Positions 23,769-34,092 of a stretch of DNA of 64,000 nt are shown here, piece after piece (position 1 is the first letter of the stretch; every line of letters starts with the position of its first letter). The notes beneath the pieces are model-generated. The model saw only the letters and a program-made list of their open reading frames with translations, was not told the DNA's origin and searched no databases. This DNA is from Mercenaria mercenaria (taxonomy: Eukaryota > Mollusca > Bivalvia > Venerida > Veneridae), in assembly GCF_021730395.1 (NCBI RefSeq), contig NC_069378.1:43103001-43167000 (forward strand), given 5' to 3'. Position numbers and translations under genes: made by a program.

Positions 23769-23938
23769 TATGTTTTTAAGAAAAACATAATGACTGCTTT
23801 TCCTTTTAGTTAATTTAATTGAGTTATTTAAACAGTGAAAACTATTTAATCGGTTTTATTGTTTTGTTTACCATTTCTGTTAAAAGAATCAGATATAGAT
23901 ACTGTATTACTCTAAGGTCTTTTAAATGGTTAAGATAT

Positions 23939-24146
23939 GAGCCGCGCCATGAGAAAACCAACATAGTGGGTTTGCGACCAGCATGGATCCAGACCAACCT
24001 GCGCATCCGTGCAGTCTGGTCAGGATCCATGCTGTTCGCTTTCAAAGTCTATTGCCGTTAGAGAAACTGTTAGCGGGTGCGCAGGCTGGTCTGGATCCAT
24101 GCTGGTCGCAAAGCCACTATGTTGGTTTCCCATGGCTGGCATGGCT
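23939..24146. mobile_element. GAGCCG foldback MITE, copy 3 (shortened)
   Basis: The left arm is complete. The right arm lacks about 25 bp of its inner hairpin, and the right end is degraded (CATGGCTGGCATGGCT). Confidence 0.85.
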
Positions 24147-24185
24147 AAAAGTGCATTTTCCTCAGTACAATTCTGTCCCATATTT

Positions 24186-24262
24186 TTAACTTTTAGTCTG
24201 CTGTCGGCAAGTTGTTTTGCCTTTGCAACCAGTGCAGACCAAAATCTGACATTAAATTCTTA
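24186..24262. mobile_element. Fragment of a MITE related to the TTAACCC family
   Basis: AGTCTGCTGTCGGCAAGTTG and TTTGCAACCAGTGCAGACCA AAATCTGAC resemble the reverse complement of the family interior. A similar fragment is at 31535-31618. Confidence 0.5.
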
Positions 24263-25616
24263 AACGTTTTGTTGTACAAATTCAGTGTAAAATATTCCAT
24301 GTAAAGGGATGTTTGTTGATAACTTCAAAGCTAATCAGTATTTTTAAATAAACGTAAGTGTTTCTACTGTTAAGATGTGTAATATAAATATATTTTTACA
24401 AGATATTGAAAGAAAATTGGGTAAACACCTTGTTGAGAGCTTATTGTATTAAAAACATTATACGCCTGAAAAAAATATACTCAAAAGTACATGTCTTGAT
24501 GGTAAATAAACACAATCTTCCAACTGTATTTAAAATGATGATCTTTATGTTCAACTCAAATTTTATTTTTTATAAATGTTTACTTTCTACTAGAGGTTTG
24601 ACTGATTTTATCATTTTAAAACTTTTTTTTATTATTTTTTTTTTTTATTATTATTATTTTTTTTTTTTTTTTTTTTTTTTGCTCTTGTGTACAAATTAAT
24701 GTTTTTATGACAGAATAGACTTATTTTCAACAAATTTAACGACAGATAAATACAGATTTTTTTCTTCAGATTTTCCTTGAAATCGGAAATACGATTCTGC
24801 ATACATCACCTAGAAGCGATGGAATCTAGTAAATGGCCTCCCATATATATTAAGGTAAGCTTAGATTTCACCAGTGGTTGAACAGGTCGTTTCACAAATT
24901 GTTTACCATGTATGCGGTACAATGACTGACACAGGAAGATGCAGTTACAGTCACAAAAACAAGAAGACAACCACTGTTTTTTCCAACCTGCAAACGTTCA
25001 TCGAAGCTTGGAAGGTTTCAGGGGTTGAAGCAGCTTCTTCTTAGCACACCTAGCATGACAAGGTATACGTTTGAAAATCATGTTGCTTATTAATTCTGCA
25101 TAATAACTGCAGGCATTCCGCAGGATAAAAACAAGTCAAAATTAAATAGAAGATATTTCAGACTCGACGCTACACGGGACGTTTTTTTTTTATTATTTTT
25201 TTATTTTCTTGTTGATATGTTGAATATGTTACACCACCCCATTTCTACTTGGCACAAAAGCTCGTCCTTTGTGATGTTATTTAGGAAATACAACGATGTT
25301 ACAAGGATGTAATATGAATTGTTATTTACGTTACACGTATCTGAGAAAAAAGGTGATTATTTGTGATAAAAATGTTAACACCCCGAGGCCAATTTCTATA
25401 AAAGGAAAGACCTTGTCATAAAGAGATGACATTTTAAATATTTGACTTTTAATATTGTTGTTACTAATAGGCTAGTTTATTAATAATATGTTACACGGTG
25501 TTACATTAAGTTACTTGATGTTATGCTTGTAAAAACTAAAGTGTATGTACAATGTACGTTACTGAATTAGACCAATTTATGTCCTGTCTGGATATACTTT
25601 ATGGACAGAATTTTAT
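24263..25616. other. Unassigned AT-rich stretch with a poly-T tract
   Basis: No gene seen. A long T-rich tract lies at 24622-24680 and a shorter one near 25182-25205. Confidence 0.5.
24622..24680. repeat. T-rich low-complexity tract
   Basis: T-runs with scattered ATTATT, ending in about 24 consecutive T. Confidence 0.95.
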
Positions 25617-25747
25617 ATCAGAACATGCAGTCTATATGCAATAACATTTGTTAGACAGAATGATAGGTTAGTATATTTAATAAAGATCAATATCAAATCA
25701 CACTGATGACAATAACGTATAACAGTAATGCAATCCATATTCAATTA

Positions 25748-25899
25748 AGAAATAGTTTATAGCAAAAGTGTGCTTTAACAGTATTTATGCACGATGGGCG
25801 GTTACTTCAGGCGCAGCCCGAGTGAAATTATTTGTACGACGTATTACCGCCCGAGTGTATAAATAGTGTTAAAACACGATTTTGCTATAAACTATTTCG
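25748..25899. repeat. Foldback element inserted in the tandem array
   Basis: The left arm GAAATAGTTTATAGCAAAAG pairs with the right arm TTTTGCTATAAACTATTTC. Pairing continues through GCTTTAACAGTATTTATGCAC / GTGTATAAATAGTGTTAAAA. The inserted segment probably extends to about 26041 and includes the two TGACGTCA sites. Confidence 0.78.
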
Positions 25900-25971
25900 A
25901 TTCTATATGCCCTTAATCTAAAACAGTAGATAAAATTCAGAAGCGCTCTTTCTTGGTCGCAACAAAAATAT

Positions 25972-26000
25972 TGACGTCACCGCACGTTAACGTGACGTCA
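25972..26000. promoter_or_regulatory. Two perfect TGACGTCA (CRE-like) palindromes
   Basis: They lie at 25972-25979 and 25993-26000, inside the segment that interrupts the tandem array, ~75 bp right of its foldback. Confidence 0.4.
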
Positions 26001-26225
26001 TTGTAGCGTAAGTGTGTTTTAACAGAGAGAAAGCATATTAGAATAACATTTGTTAGAAGACTGATAGGTTAGTGTTTTTGATCAAGTTCGATATCAAAAT
26101 TACACTGATGACAATAAGTTCTAACAGTAATGCAATCCATATTCAATAACATTTGTTAGACATAATGATAGGTTAGTATATTTAACTAAGATCGATATCA
26201 AAATCACACTGATGACAATAAGTTA

Positions 26226-26463
26226 TAAGGTCGCTGACTTCAAAGCACTTGCCCCTCATCGATGTGGGTTCGATCCTCACTCGGGGCGTTGAATTATTCG
26301 TGTGAGGAAGCAATCCAGCTGGCTTACAGAAGGTCGGTGGTTCTACCAAGGAGCCCGTGATTAAATAATGCACAGAGGGGCACCTAGGGTCTTCCTCCAC
26401 CATTAAAGCTGGAAAGTCGCCATATGGCCTTTCATGTGTCAGTGCGACGTTAAATAAAAAAAA
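26226..26463 (+). mobile_element. SINE family D, nearly full-length copy
   Basis: It contains a partial tRNA-like head (TCGCTGACTTCAAAGCACTT, B box GTGGGTTCGATCCTC) and the GTGAGGAAGCAATCCAGCTG and GGGGCACCTAGGGTCTTCCT body. The 3' end GTGCGACGTTAAAT runs into an A-rich tail. It lies inside the tandem array. Confidence 0.85.
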
Positions 26464-27156
26464 TAATAATAGTAATGCAATCCATATTCAATAACATTTG
26501 TTAGACAGAATGATAGGTTAGAAGACACTGATGACAATAACTAATAATGGTAATGCAATCTATATTCAACAGCATTTGTCAGACAGAATGACAGGTCAGT
26601 ATATTTAATCAAGACACTGATAACAATAACTTTTAATAGTAATGCAATCCATATTCAATAACATTTGTTAGACAGAACGATAGGTTAGTATATAGACAGT
26701 GATGACAATAACTTATAATGGTAATGCAAGCTATATTCAATAGCATTTATTAGACAGAATGGTAGGTCAGTATATTTAATCAATACCAATACCAATATCA
26801 AATCACACTGATGATAATAAGTTATAATAGTAATGCAATCTATATTCAATTATACTTGTTAGACAGAACGATAGGTTAGTATTTTTAACTTAGATCGATA
26901 TCAAAATCACACTGATGACAATAAGTTATAATAGTAATTCAATCTATATTCAATAATATTTGCTATTAGACAGAATGATAGGTCAGTATTTTAATCAATA
27001 CCAAATCAAATTACACTGATGATAATAACTTAAAGTCTTATCTTATAATAGTAATGCAAGTTATATTAAACAATAGTTTTGAACAATTTGTGATGTAAGC
27101 AGTTGTTAATGTATTAGACAGTATTTTTTGTCAGATGACAATTTTGAACAGTATTT

Positions 27157-27391
27157 GAGCCGTGCCATGAGAAAACCAACATAGTGGGTTTGCGACCAGC
27201 ATGGATCCAGACCAGCCTGCGCATCCGCGCAGTCTGATCAGGATCCATGCTGTTCGCTAACAGTTTCTCCAATTCCAATAGGCTTTAAAAGCGATCAGCA
27301 TGGATCCTGACCAGATTGGGCGGATGCGCAGGCTGGTCTGGATCCATGCTGGTCGCAAACCCACTATGTTGGTTTTTGCATGGCACGGCTT
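27157..27391. mobile_element. GAGCCG foldback MITE, copy 4 (full length)
   Basis: Full ~235-bp architecture. Flanks are ATTT on both sides if the final C of the element is taken as mutated. The central spacer is inverted relative to copy 1. Confidence 0.87.
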
Positions 27392-27889
27392 ATTTGATGT
27401 CAGTCCATGCAATGGTATCCAATGACACTTACTGGACGGCGTGTATTATCGTAATGATTGTTTTACTTAGGAAAAACGGCTCACCCTTTTTGAAAAAGGT
27501 TTTTTATAGTAAAATGGATAAAATTTTATTATTGCGAAATTTTGATATATTTATATTGATAGACCGATCCAACTGTCACCTGAATTTAAGAAATGTGCTT
27601 TCATTGATTTTTAAACTATTTGCAAAATAGCATTTGACGGGTTCAGTATATAATTGTAGACGAGCTCAGTTTCACCAGAGTTCCGACTATTTCATTAGTG
27701 CTGTTGAACTTCAAAAGCCGTTGCATGGTAGCGACCCGTGAAAGACATTACTTATTCAACAGCTTGAAGTCAGATGACATAAAAGCATTAAACATTGTTC
27801 TAGATGGAATGCGTCGTTCAGACAAGTAGAAGGAAAGCGTATTCTTTCGGAAATATATTAACTTATATTCACAATTAATTCTATGGACT
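27392..27889 (+). other. 5' flank of the fibrinogen-related gene
   Basis: The region between the foldback copy and the start codon presumably holds the promoter and 5' UTR. I see no certain TATA box or initiator; TATATAATT near 27648 is a weak candidate. Confidence 0.4.
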
Positions 27890-30800
27890 ATGAAAATTGT
27901 TATGGATTACAAAAGGAGGACTATATTGTTTGGGTGTCTCTTGACTTTCGTTAAAATCTGGAACGTCATATCTTGTACCGGTATAACCTTCACCAAGTAC
28001 CACTATGATCCCAGTTTGGCCGGATACAGATGTATACCAAGTGAAACTGCCTTTGAAGTTGATGACGTGTTTGATCCCCTACAATGCGGAAAACTATGTC
28101 ACCTCGGTAATATTTGTCGCAGCGTATTCTACAAGCCGGAGTCTAACAAGTGCATTGGATGTCGCGTTAATCCTGGAGTGCCGAACTGCGACATTGAAAC
28201 AAGCAGCGGTTCAAACTATTTCCGAACAAAACCATTTTACAGTAAGTATCATCTTACGGTCGCTATTACATAATATTAATTCATTCTAAAAAGAAACTTG
28301 AAGTAAATCAAAGAATTTATTTATTTGTAAGTTTCGAAACATAATTTTAAATATAGTTAAGAAGTGTAATGATGTGTTATTATATTTGCACTTTTTGATT
28401 TTGATATGTCCGCTTTATTCAATTACAGGAGACAAAGTGCCAGCTTCAGTAACCGACTGCAAAGACATTTTTGAGAATGACTGCTCGTCGCCAAGTGGCC
28501 TTTATAACGTAACCTTGTGGAAATCAAAGAAAATATTAACAGTCTTCTGTGACATGGAGACAGCAGGTGGAGGCTGGACAGTAAGTGTTATATATATAAT
28601 ATATATGTCTACAAAACACAGGGTTAGACAATAAGTCAACTCAACTGTTTTGTTTTTATTTCGTAATCAATCCCTCTACGGTAACATGCGATATACTGGC
28701 CGAGAGATATGACTATCGAAATAAAAAATGTGCCCGTCCGGCACATGCACAGAGCGTCTGACTTCGGATTTTTTTTGGAAGAATACGCTTTCTCCTTGTG
28801 CCTAATAGCATCCACATAACTTGTCCGAACTAGAACGTGTTGCACATCAGTACAAATATGGGCAGTGCAGTTTTTATTCCAAACTGTAACTTTAAAATTA
28901 TACGGAATCGATGCTATCATTAGACAGTTCTTTTCAAATCTTACTGGATGAGTTCAGTCGGATCGATTCCCGATAAATGCAGTGCCTTTTTTCATATTAG
29001 TAATTCAGTTGCTTTAATTGGTAACTGATTTAAAAATGAGTTTTATAATTCCAAGCTTGGATCATATCTATGTTTATTATGTTTTGACAAGATAAAAATT
29101 TAACCTACTGCCAACATGAAATAGGCTACACGTGTCGATTCAGTTACAAAAACCCGTATATTCTGTGACAGACTCTTTTCGAAAAAAATATCTTTTATAC
29201 ATTTATCCGTTTATTTCCATTTTGTACAGAATGGCAACTCGGTAATTTTAAATAATTTTGTATGTCAAAGTAAGACTTTTAAAAAAAGCATGAAGTATAT
29301 TTTAACATTTGCATAAATCATCTTTGGTATTGACACATATATATACACATTTTATTTTTCATTTGATTTTGATTAATTTTCAGGTGTTTCAGAATCGGTT
29401 TGACGGCTCAGTCGACTTTTTTCGAAACTCGTCCGAATATGAAAACGGCTTCGGGGATAAAAGTGGTGAATTTTGGCTGGGTATGTGTTATAAATACGTT
29501 CATCCTAGTATTCTTTTCCATTGAACATTATGACGTTTATTTTGTATGAACAGCAAAAGGAAATACGTGAAAGTTACGTCAACGCTGCATAGGTATAACG
29601 GGTCGCTATTTAGACGACGTCCGCGTATAGTCAGGGAGAACGTTCCTCAGATGACGTCGTAGTTGTTCCGTCTTGTGAACAGAATGGTCGGGATGCTGAT
29701 TTTAATGTTAAATGCAACAAATTGTGAAATTTATTTATAATATAATTTTGTTTTCAAATGGAAAGCAAATAGAGTGTAAAGTATAAGAAATTAAACTTTT
29801 TTCGGTATTCATGCGAAATGAACGATAGAATAGGATCGGCAAATTAAGTTAAATTGCCGATCCTATTCTGTCGTTCATTTCGCATGAATACCGAAAGAAT
29901 ATTTCATTTCTTAAATCAATTATCGAATTTATTTAGATTTAAATGCGATGTAGTTCTTGAAGATGACAAACGAAAAGCCGTGTGTAACAAGTGATGGCCT
30001 TTAGTTAGAGATAATACACCGAGTAAATTGTTAATACAATGGGCATACTTTTATCATCCCGGTCGCTGTGTACCTTGATGAACTGTTAATCACTATGGCA
30101 ACATAAAAGCCTTGTTTGGCATGAATGGTTTTATTATAATGAAATATAGAAATATACTTATTATTTCTTAAAGAGTGAAAGTTAAAATCAAATCAGTGGA
30201 ATGCAAAACACCTCGGTTTCATTATTGTGTCATTATGTAGGTCAGTAATATAGACACATCATGACAGGTTAAAATTGATAAATTTAAGCATTCTTTATCA
30301 ATGTTTTGTCCATGATTTTAACAAAACGCAACGGTTTCAATTTTCAGGTCTTAAGTTTGTGCAGGAAATGGCATCTCATGGAAAAACAGAGCTAAGGCTG
30401 GATCTTACGGCGGGAGATGGCAGAACTGGTTATGAAACCTTCCCAAACTTTAAGCTGGACAATAGCCCAAACTACACCCTTCACCTTGATCCTGGAACGA
30501 CAAATATAAGTAATAATGTTAATCATTACCTTCTAGATTTCTATAATGAACTAGTACATCTTTAAATTTGGACTGTACCATTAACTGTTAAAAGGGGTGC
30601 TTACCAAAAAGGTATTAACTGAATGGCGAATAGTGTAGATCTTGATCAGACTGCACTGACGTGCAGGCTGGTTATGATCTACACTGGTCGGAAAGGTAGA
30701 ATCAATCCTCTCCAGCATGATAAGGGTTAAATCATATTGATTTTGTTTATATAGTCTGTGAAAAATAATGGACAAATATGATTATGGCAATGGCAAAGAA

Positions 30801-33233
30801 AATTTTCGACTTCATGTTCGTCAAGTTACTGAACCTTCTTTCATTTTTTAGCTGCGCCATGAGAAAACCAACATAGTGGCTTTGCGACCATCATGGATCC
30901 AGAGCAGCCTGCGCATCCGCGCAGTCTGGTCAGGATCCATGCTGTTCGCTTTCAAAGCCTATTACAATTAGAGAAACCGTTAGCGAACAGCATGGATACT
31001 GACCAGACTGCGCGGATGCACAGGCTGGTCTGGATCCATGCTGATTGCAAAGCCACTATGTTGGTTTACACATGGCGCGGCTCACTTCGTGTTTTTTTCC
31101 TCTGAAAATTTGATGACAGTTGTTCGTTAAATTGAAGAGGACATGTAAACGTTGTGGTTTTTTATTGTATTCTTTTGTTAAAGATATAACTGTTGTTCAC
31201 CTGCTATGAAATCATCCTTCATTTTATCCACTTACGATGATAAAATTCAAGAAATAATCATGAAAAGATATTTTCAAGTTCATTCAAAAACTTTATGTGA
31301 CACTGTTTCTTAGGTAGTTTCTATCTATTAGTTTTCATTGACCTTTCATACAATGGCTGCGAGAGCTCTAAATTATCTAAAATTACATGTGCGGGGCGTA
31401 AATCAGTAAAATAAAGAATAGATAGATATTGTCTTCATCGTCACAACTGACCATCTGAATATAATTACGATATCTCATTCCGAGGATGACAGTTGTCGTT
31501 ACTTCAGGAAATTCGTTAAGGCTTTGTGTAACCTTTAGCCTGTTGGCGGCAAGAGATTCTACTTTTTTGGCCAGTGAAGACCAAGATCATCCTGTACATC
31601 CGTATGTGTAACGTTCATGAGAGCACTATTAATTGCTACCGTGTGTCTGTGGTCAGACATATTTTTTTAATAGATTATATTTACTATCACAACAGCAATC
31701 TTAGAGTGCCGTGTGGCGGCTGTAAAATGTCTCCCGTACTTATATTCAGTTTTGTTATATTTTCTGGTCCTGTTAGGATCATGAGAGTCCATTCAGTATC
31801 TTATGTGATAGAATTCCGCTTACGTCGGTGCTAGGGGGCTTGAGAGGTGTTGCACATTTCATTACCTCTCATTAACAGACTCAATCAAACCGAGTTTGCT
31901 ATCATTTAGTTTGGTTGAATTTTATGCTTCCAAAGGATCTTTATTATAGATTATTTCTTATGATGAAATTTACCCGATCGGTTAGTATTTATTATTATTA
32001 TTTTTTTTTTTTTTTTGAGAATATTCATATTGGAGTTGAAACTGATCGGCTAAACGTTTTGGTTTGTGTATAGCTCTAAATTCATTTGTAACTGTTTGAC
32101 ATAATTTCTTTTGGCTGATTAATACTCATAAGCTTCGTAATTCAGTCGAATGTTTCTCATTGCAGAGTTGGTGCAGCCGTTCTGCGCTTGCGCGGAATTA
32201 TTATCAAATGGAACGCACGGCAAAAATACTCATTTTTTTGCATGTCCGCACGCATTTAGGGTATAATGTGCACAAGATATTGACTAAAGGTTAGGGTTAG
32301 AATCACCATGGTTACAAAATATATACATTTAAGGTATTTTTGTTCAAATTTAGTTAATCCGGTATATACCGGAGTCTGTAATATATCACGGGCGCACCAA
32401 CTCTGTATTTAGTCACAGCCCCTTCAGTCTGCTCCCTAAATCTAATTCAAGCAGTGTTGACTGTAAACAGTTTTTTTAAGAATGATGCATTATTCATTAT
32501 TTCTTAAGAAAATCCATAAAATGGTATTCGAAAGAAGTTTGCAAATGATAAGTTAACATCAGACCTTTCAAAAGTTGTCTTGTGATAGCCGCAATATTAT
32601 ACACCATACAATACCATCACTAAGGTTCTGAAATTTAATGTTATGACGCTGTCTATATATATGAGCCGCGCCATGAGAAAACCAACATTGTGTCTTTGCG
32701 ACCAGCATGGATCCAGACGACCCTGCGCATCCGCGCAGTCTGGTCAGGACCCCCGCTGTTCGCTTTCTAAGCCTATTGCAATTAGAGAAACTGTTAGCGA
32801 ACAGCACGAATCCAGACCAGTCTGCGCCGATGTGCAGGCTGGTCTGGATCCATGCTTGTCACAAACGCACTATGTTGGTTTTCTCATGGCGGGGCTCATA
32901 TATCTTTTTTCACAGTGTCTAATATTCAAGTTATTAATATTTGTCTTTGATTTTATTGCAGAAAGAGGTGTAAACGTGAGTTTTTCAGGACATGACGGTT
33001 ATCATTTTTCAACGTACGACGCTGACCGTGATGTAATGTCTGACTACCATTGCGCAGAGGTACATACTACCGGTTGGTGGTTTGACGACACGTGTCAGCG
33101 TGTCAATCTAAATGGAGTGTACTCAACACCTGGAGAAGCACGAATAGAAGGAGCTGCTGGCGCAATTATCCACGTGGCTTTTGACGGTCTCAAATCACTT
33201 AAAAGTGCTAGAATGATGTTCCGGAGAATGTGA
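27890..33233 (+). CDS. Secreted fibrinogen-related protein with PAN/apple-like module (5 exons, 344 aa)
   Basis: Exons are 27890-28241, 28429-28580, 29384-29480, 30348-30509 and 32962-33233. All introns are GT-AG, and the frame is kept at every junction (1035 nt including TGA). Residues ~1-30 are a signal peptide with a hydrophobic core ([19 protein letters not shown]). Residues ~48-100 form a PAN/apple-like cysteine module (C48, C66, C70, C76, C88, C91, C100). Residues ~127-344 are a complete fibrinogen-like domain: [30 protein letters not shown], the Ca-site region FSTYDADRD, Cys285 and Cys299 around TTGWWFD, and NLNGVY near the end. Fibrinogen-like domains bind acetylated sugars or microbial surfaces in ficolins and mollusc FREPs; a lectin role in innate immunity is inferred. 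The canonical GDAL/HNG stretch is altered ([15 protein letters not shown]). There is no Ig or collagen segment. Introns 3 and 4 and the 3' flank carry repeats. The start could also be Met5. Confidence 0.9.
29801..29895. repeat. Near-perfect 42-bp inverted repeat in intron 3
   Basis: Arms 29801-29842 and 29854-29895 match at 41 of 42 positions with an 11-nt loop. Weaker pairing extends outwards to about 29783 and 29913 (TAAGAAATTAAA / TTTCATTTCTTA). In plus-strand RNA the one mismatch would be a U-G wobble. Probably a young foldback element. Confidence 0.92.
30519..30730. mobile_element. TTAACCC MITE, copy 2, at the start of intron 4
   Basis: It begins TTAATCATTACCTTCTAGAT (degraded end) and contains GGACTGTACCATTAACTGTT and GTGTAGATCTTGATCAGACT. 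It ends GCATGATAAGGGTTAA. It starts 9 bp after the exon 4 splice donor. Confidence 0.82.
30849..31083. mobile_element. GAGCCG foldback MITE, copy 5, in intron 4
   Basis: Full-length architecture, with a degraded left terminus (TAGCTGCGCC) and an intact right terminus (GGCGCGGCTC). Confidence 0.86.
31535..31618. mobile_element. Fragment of a MITE related to the TTAACCC family
   Basis: TTTAGCCTGTTGGCGGCAAG and TTGGCCAGTGAAGACCAAGA TCATCCTGTACATCC resemble the fragment at 24186. It lies in intron 4. Confidence 0.5.
31710..31960 (+). repeat. Dispersed repeat family R1, copy 1
   Basis: Shared landmarks across copies are GTTATATTTTCTGGTCCTG, CGGTGCTAGGGGGCTTGAGA, CTCAATCAAACCGAGTTTGC and TGCTTCCAAAGGATCTTTAT. 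Other copies are at 39530-39650 (partial), 40228-40450 and 55630-55880. No coding content; the class is unknown. Confidence 0.7.
32663..32897. mobile_element. GAGCCG foldback MITE, copy 6, at the end of intron 4
   Basis: Full length, with ATAT flanks on both sides. It ends 64 bp before exon 5 of the fibrinogen-related gene. An open frame from 32643 crosses the whole element and enters exon 5 in the correct frame. Confidence 0.88.
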
Positions 33234-33358
33234 CGTCATTGACTTTTGATTGAGAAAACAACACTTATTTTTACAATTTCACTGGTCTGAAAGCTGTATC
33301 ACTTGAATGATAAGATTTTCACTACAAAGTTTGTATGTTGTATCACATAATTGATTGT

Positions 33359-33540
33359 TTAACCCTTACCTTGCTGAATTTCTATAATGGATTTGTTAAT
33401 TTTCCAATTTCGACAGTACCATTAACTGTTAAAAAGGGGTGCTTACCAAAAAGATACTGGCTGAATGGCGAACAGTGCAGATCATGATCTACACTGGTCG
33501 CAAAGGCAGAATCAATCGTGTCCAGCATGGTAAGGGTTAA
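33359..33540. mobile_element. TTAACCC MITE, copy 3, in the 3' region of the gene
   Basis: The best-preserved copy has TTAACCCTTACCTTGCTGAA at one end and CAGCATGGTAAGGGTTAA at the other. It lies between the stop codon and the candidate polyadenylation signal, so it is probably part of the 3' UTR. Confidence 0.87.
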
Positions 33541-33701
33541 ATTATTTCTTAGGGGGTGATACTTGCTCTATCTACTTGGTGATTTATGAAAAGAAATACA
33601 CTTTAGATTACATATTTTTGATATATGTGTTAAATGTATGTCATTGCATCTTAATACATGTATATGATTTTGCTATGTAAATATCGAAACAGTACTATAA
33701 T

Positions 33702-33707
33702 AATAAA
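33702..33707 (+). terminator. Candidate polyadenylation signal AATAAA
   Basis: The first clear AATAAA after the stop codon at 33231-33233, about 470 bp downstream. Another AATAAA lies near 33823. Confidence 0.45.
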
Positions 33708-33848
33708 CTCTGTTCACATAGGTTTGATAATTATGTATTCCTTGTTTATACTAAATGTGTTTCATATTTTCTCATGCACATGTAAATAGTTGTTATATAT
33801 GTTATAATCACTGAAAAGTGGAAATAAAGAGTATATATATACTGCTGT

Positions 33849-34092
33849 AAGGGATAACGTTCCGACGTAACAATTACATGTCATATGGCGATTTCCCAGC
33901 TTTTGATGGTGGCGATAGACACCAGGTGTCCCCCTCCTAGCATTTTTCATCACGGACGGGCACCTGGGTAGGACCACCGACCTCCCGTAAGCCAGCTGAA
34001 TGGCTTTTATACCTCAATGAGGCTAGAACTCACATTGGTGAGTGGCAAGTGATTTGAAGTCAGCAACCTTGTCCACTGGGCCACCTTCGCCC
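33849..34092 (-). mobile_element. SINE family D, full-length copy on the minus strand
   Basis: Read on the minus strand it begins GGGCGAAGGTGGCCCAGTGG with an A-box-like segment. It has the degraded B box GTGAGTTCTAGCCTC, then CATTCAGCTGGCTTACGGGA, GGTCGGTGGTCCTACCCAGG and the 3' end CGTCGGAACGTTATCCCTTA. It shows the full head missing from the other two copies. Confidence 0.85.

Larger units (their letters stand above)
25617..27070. repeat. Irregular tandem array, ~80-120 bp units, with two insertions
   Basis: The landmarks GTAATGCAATC.ATATTCAA, CATTTGTTAGACAGAATGAT, AGGTTAGTATATTTAA and ACACTGATGACAATAA recur in the same order about nine or ten times. Unit length varies through internal deletions. 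The array is interrupted by a foldback-bearing segment (about 25742-26041) and a SINE (26226-26463). Confidence 0.85.

Noticed and set aside
29309-29524. 71-codon frame starting at an ATG-like codon before exon 3
   Set aside because: Its first part is intron 2 and its last part intron 3; only 29384-29480 is coding, as shown by the splice sites.
17896-32922. Several short frames encoding MDPDQ.A, RRLVWIHAG and similar peptides
   Set aside because: All lie inside copies of the GAGCCG foldback MITE on either strand; similar peptides in databases would be annotation artefacts.
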